5,362 nt of DNA from Deltaproteobacteria bacterium. Its GTDB lineage: Bacteria; Myxococcota_A; UBA9160; UBA4427. Positions 2,919 to 5,362 of this stretch are shown here, one piece after another (position 1 is the first letter of the stretch; every line of letters starts with the position of its first letter). The notes under the pieces are model-generated. The model saw nothing but the letters and a program-made list of their open reading frames with translations. It made no database searches and was not told where the DNA came from. The stretch spans positions 1-5,362 of the forward strand of contig DRKE01000300.1 in the NCBI GenBank assembly GCA_011051925.1, written 5' to 3'. Position numbers and translations under genes: made by a program.

Positions 2919-5362
2919 TTGGCCCAGGGTCTCGACGCGCAACAGAAGATCTTCGCAAGCAACCCCGACGACCGCCGGGCCTTCGAGGCGCTGGAGGAGT
3001 ATTTCTTCCTGAACGGCGATTGGGCGTCCCTCGTCGCGATCTATCGCAATCGGATCGCCGCGCCAAGCGTCGCCGAGGACCCGGCACAGCAGGCTCCGCT
3101 CCTCTTCCGCCTCGGGCAGATCCTCGAAGAACGCATCCTCGATCCCGAGGCGGCAAGCGAGGTCTACTGGACCCTCGCTCGACTCGATCCGACGAACCGA
3201 CCCGCCCTGCGACAGCTGCGAGGCATCCACGAGCGTGAGGAGAAATGGGACCTCGTCCTGCAGATCGCCGAACTCGAAAGCGCTCTGCCGATGCCGCCCT
3301 ACGAACGCGCTGCCTTCGAAACCGAACTCGGACAGACCTGGCAGCATCGCCTGGAGGATTCGGAAGAAGCCCGTCGGGCCTATGAGCGGGCCCTCGAATC
3401 GGACCCTGATTTTCCCGCTGCCCTCGAAGGATTGGCCGCGCTGCACCAGGAGGCGGGCCGACTCGAGGAAGCGGCCGGAATCCTGGATCGGCTGACCAAC
3501 CGCCTTCGCGGCCCCGAGCGGGCCCCGGTCTGGATCGCGTTGGGCACGCTTCTCGCGACCGAACTCGGCCAGCCCGATCGTGCCCGGGATTGCTTCCGAC
3601 AGGCGCTCGAGGACGATCCCTTCCAGCCACCCGCCGTGGAATGGGCCCTGCTCCTGGCCACGGCGGACGAGGACTGGGAAGCCGTTTCCGATCTCCTCGA
3701 ACGCCGATTCGATCTGGCCGCGGGCGCTCGACGTCGCGCGTCCATCGCGATCGAAGCCAGCCAGCTCCAGCTGAACCATCTCGATTGTCCTGCCCGGGCC
3801 CGCGCATGGACCGACCGGGCGATGGAACTGGCTGGCGATGAAATCTCCGTCCTGCTGGCCGTGGCAGAGGTCGAACGCGCCGATGGGGATCGGGACGCGC
3901 TGCTCGAGACCCTCGAGAAGATCATGGCGATCACGGGGGAGAAGGCTCCTCGAAGCGTCCTGATCGAGGCCGCGGAACTGCATTCGCAATTCGGGCATGG
4001 CGAAGCGGCCCTCGCGGCCCTGCGTCGGGCCCAGGCCCTGGGCGGCAGCGACGAATCCGACGACATCCGACTCCTCGTCCTCCAGGCCGACCTGTTGCGT
4101 GAATCGGGCTCCAAGCGGGAACTGGCCGAAGTGCTCGAGACCCTGACGGCCTTCGAGGGCAGCGAGGACGAGCGCCCCCGGCGTGCAGCCCGTCTGCGGG
4201 AACTCGCGCGAATCCAGGAGGAGGATCTCGGCGAGCCGACCCTCGCCGAGTCCACCTGGCGCCGGGCTTTCGCACTCGAGCCGACCGAAGAGGACACCCT
4301 GGCCGCCCTCGAGCGAAGCTGCCGCAAGCGCGACGATTGGGATTCGCTCCGGGAGATCCTCGAGACGGCCCTCGTGGCGTCCGGGGGCTCGGCCAGGGGT
4401 TCCGTGGCCGCCCGACTCGGCACGCTCCTGCTCGATCATTTCGAGGATCCCGAGCGGGCGCGCTCGCTCTTCGAAACGGCGCTCGCCGAGAAAGCGGACT
4501 GTCGACATGCGCTCCTCGGGCTGCGACGCATCGCCGAGGACTCGGGCGATCCGGTGCTGCTGCTCGAGATCTGCGAGCGCGAAATCGAACAGACGAGCGA
4601 CCCCGACACGATCACCGATCTCGCCGGGATCGCGATTCCGATCCTCCGCGAACAGGGAAGGAACGAGGAAGCCCTCGGCTGGGCCGTGCGCTGGACGACC
4701 GCTGCCCCGGAGTCCCTCGAAGCCCTCGAGGCCCGGGCGGAATTCGAGGCCCTGCTCGATCGGATCGACGACGAGATCAAGACCCGCCGCAAGCTCGCGA
4801 AACGAGTCACGGGGGCGGCCCGGACGCCCATCCTGCGACGCCTGGCCGAACTCCACTTCGCGCGCGGGGACGAGCATCGCGCCTGCGAAGCGCTCGAGAA
4901 GGCCCTGGAAGCGGAGCCCGGTTCCCGGGAGACGCTCGGTGCCCTCTGTGAAGCCTATCGCCGACTCGAGCGGGCCGAGGATCTCGTCCGATCCCTGCGG
5001 CGTCTCTGCGACGTCTCTCCCGAAGCGGAGAAGGCCGAGGCACTCGAGGAACTGGCCTCGCTCCTGCAGGATCCCATCGGCGACCTCGACGCGGCCATCG
5101 TCGTCCGTTGGCAGCTCGTCGAGCTGCCCGGGGCCCCACCCGAGGCGCAGGAAAGACTCGAAGCACTCCTCGAATCCGCCGGGCGTTATGCGGAACTCGT
5201 GCAACTCCTCGATACGCGAAGGCAGCAGCTCGAAGACGACTCGCGGGAAGCCGTCGCCCTCGACCTGCGGCGGGCCGGGATCCTGCTGGATTCCCTGGGC
5301 CAGAGCGAGGAGGCGGCCGCGATCTTCCGGACGCTCCACGAACGAGAACCCGAAGACGAACG
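2919..5362 (+). CDS. Very large tetratricopeptide-repeat protein, N-terminal 814 codons (3' end beyond the right edge)
   Basis: The open frame encodes at least 814 residues of tandem helix-turn-helix repeats and no recognisable catalytic domain. It opens MAQGLDAQQKIFASNPDDRR and continues with AFEALEEYFFLNGDWASLVA (21-40). A typical TPR is residues 131-164, with L137, G138, A151, Y155, A158 and P163 at consensus positions; the next repeat follows at 165. Longer modules of about 70-75 residues seem to recur: a 'rLG.l.....D...A...f..al' TPR, then an 'aL..L.......W..L..iLe' helix pair, seen at about 21-85, 95-165 and repeatedly later. There is no signal peptide or membrane segment, so it is probably cytoplasmic. 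TPR arrays bind other proteins; the partner cannot be read here. Proteins like this, often thousands of residues long, are familiar in Myxococcota-like genomes. The start is TTG at 2919 behind GAGAGG. It is divergent from rimI and probably not in its pathway. Confidence 0.9.
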   Translation, partial: MAQGLDAQQKIFASNPDDRRAFEALEEYFFLNGDWASLVAIYRNRIAAPSVAEDPAQQAPLLFRLGQILEERILDPEAASEVYWTLARLDPTNRPALRQLRGIHEREEKWDLVLQIAELESALPMPPYERAAFETELGQTWQHRLEDSEEARRAYERALESDPDFPAALEGLAALHQEAGRLEEAAGILDRLTNRLRGPERAPVWIALGTLLATELGQPDRARDCFRQALEDDPFQPPAVEWALLLATADEDWEAVSDLLERRFDLAAGARRRASIAIEASQLQLNHLDCPARARAWTDRAMELAGDEISVLLAVAEVERADGDRDALLETLEKIMAITGEKAPRSVLIEAAELHSQFGHGEAALAALRRAQALGGSDESDDIRLLVLQADLLRESGSKRELAEVLETLTAFEGSEDERPRRAARLRELARIQEEDLGEPTLAESTWRRAFALEPTEEDTLAALERSCRKRDDWDSLREILETALVASGGSARGSVAARLGTLLLDHFEDPERARSLFETALAEKADCRHALLGLRRIAEDSGDPVLLLEICEREIEQTSDPDTITDLAGIAIPILREQGRNEEALGWAVRWTTAAPESLEALEARAEFEALLDRIDDEIKTRRKLAKRVTGAARTPILRRLAELHFARGDEHRACEALEKALEAEPGSRETLGALCEAYRRLERAEDLVRSLRRLCDVSPEAEKAEALEELASLLQDPIGDLDAAIVVRWQLVELPGAPPEAQERLEALLESAGRYAELVQLLDTRRQQLEDDSREAVALDLRRAGILLDSLGQSEEAAAIFRTLHEREPEDE

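Noticed and set aside
2904..5339. An 811-codon open frame on the minus strand opposite the TPR gene
   Set aside because: It is in exact codon register with the plus-strand gene, so its codons are reverse complements (Leu CTC against Glu GAG, and so on). It is open only because TTA, CTA and TCA are avoided in the GC-rich TPR frame. The product resembles no family, while the plus strand gives clear TPRs.

Overview
This is a GC-rich window (roughly two thirds G+C by eye) of ordinary bacterial chromosome. It holds parts or all of five genes. Four lie on the minus strand, in transcription order rimI, pyrK, pyrD and, after a 420-nt gap, the first 38 codons of rimP. One very large tetratricopeptide-repeat (TPR) protein gene lies on the plus strand and runs off the right edge. 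The composition, the Glu/Ala/Leu/Arg-rich TPR protein and the class 1B (PyrK-dependent) dihydroorotate dehydrogenase suggest an uncultured bacterium of the old 'Deltaproteobacteria' sphere (Myxococcota-like or a neighbour). That placement is an inference; no marker here fixes it.

Layout. 1-116 (-): start of rimP, the ribosome maturation factor, normally followed by nusA and infB beyond the left edge. 117-536: non-coding gap. Read on the minus strand from pyrD towards rimP it holds an AT-rich promoter-like patch (about 489-515), a long imperfect hairpin (447-364), a clean intrinsic terminator with a T-tract (364-336), and then a GC-rich rimP leader with two perfect short hairpins and two small tandem repeats. 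537-1490 (-): pyrD. 1487-2329 (-): pyrK. 2326-2802 (-): rimI-like N-acetyltransferase. 2803-2918: 116-bp divergent intergenic region. 2919-5362 (+): TPR protein, 3' end outside the window.

rimI, pyrK and pyrD form a translationally coupled unit: stop and start codons overlap as ATGA at rimI/pyrK and TTGA at pyrK/pyrD. PyrK (FAD and 2Fe-2S) and PyrD (FMN) are the two subunits of the NAD-linked dihydroorotate dehydrogenase of UMP synthesis. RimI would acetylate a protein N-terminus, classically ribosomal protein S18. With rimP next along the strand, the neighbourhood mixes pyrimidine synthesis with ribosome maturation.

No mobile element, CRISPR array, tRNA, rRNA or defence system is visible. 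The best lead for something undescribed is the structured RNA plus terminator between pyrD and rimP. It could be an independent small RNA or the attenuator of the rimP(-nusA-infB) operon. Second is rimP itself, which has no ATG, GTG or TTG in its open frame and appears to start at ATC behind a very good Shine-Dalgarno sequence.
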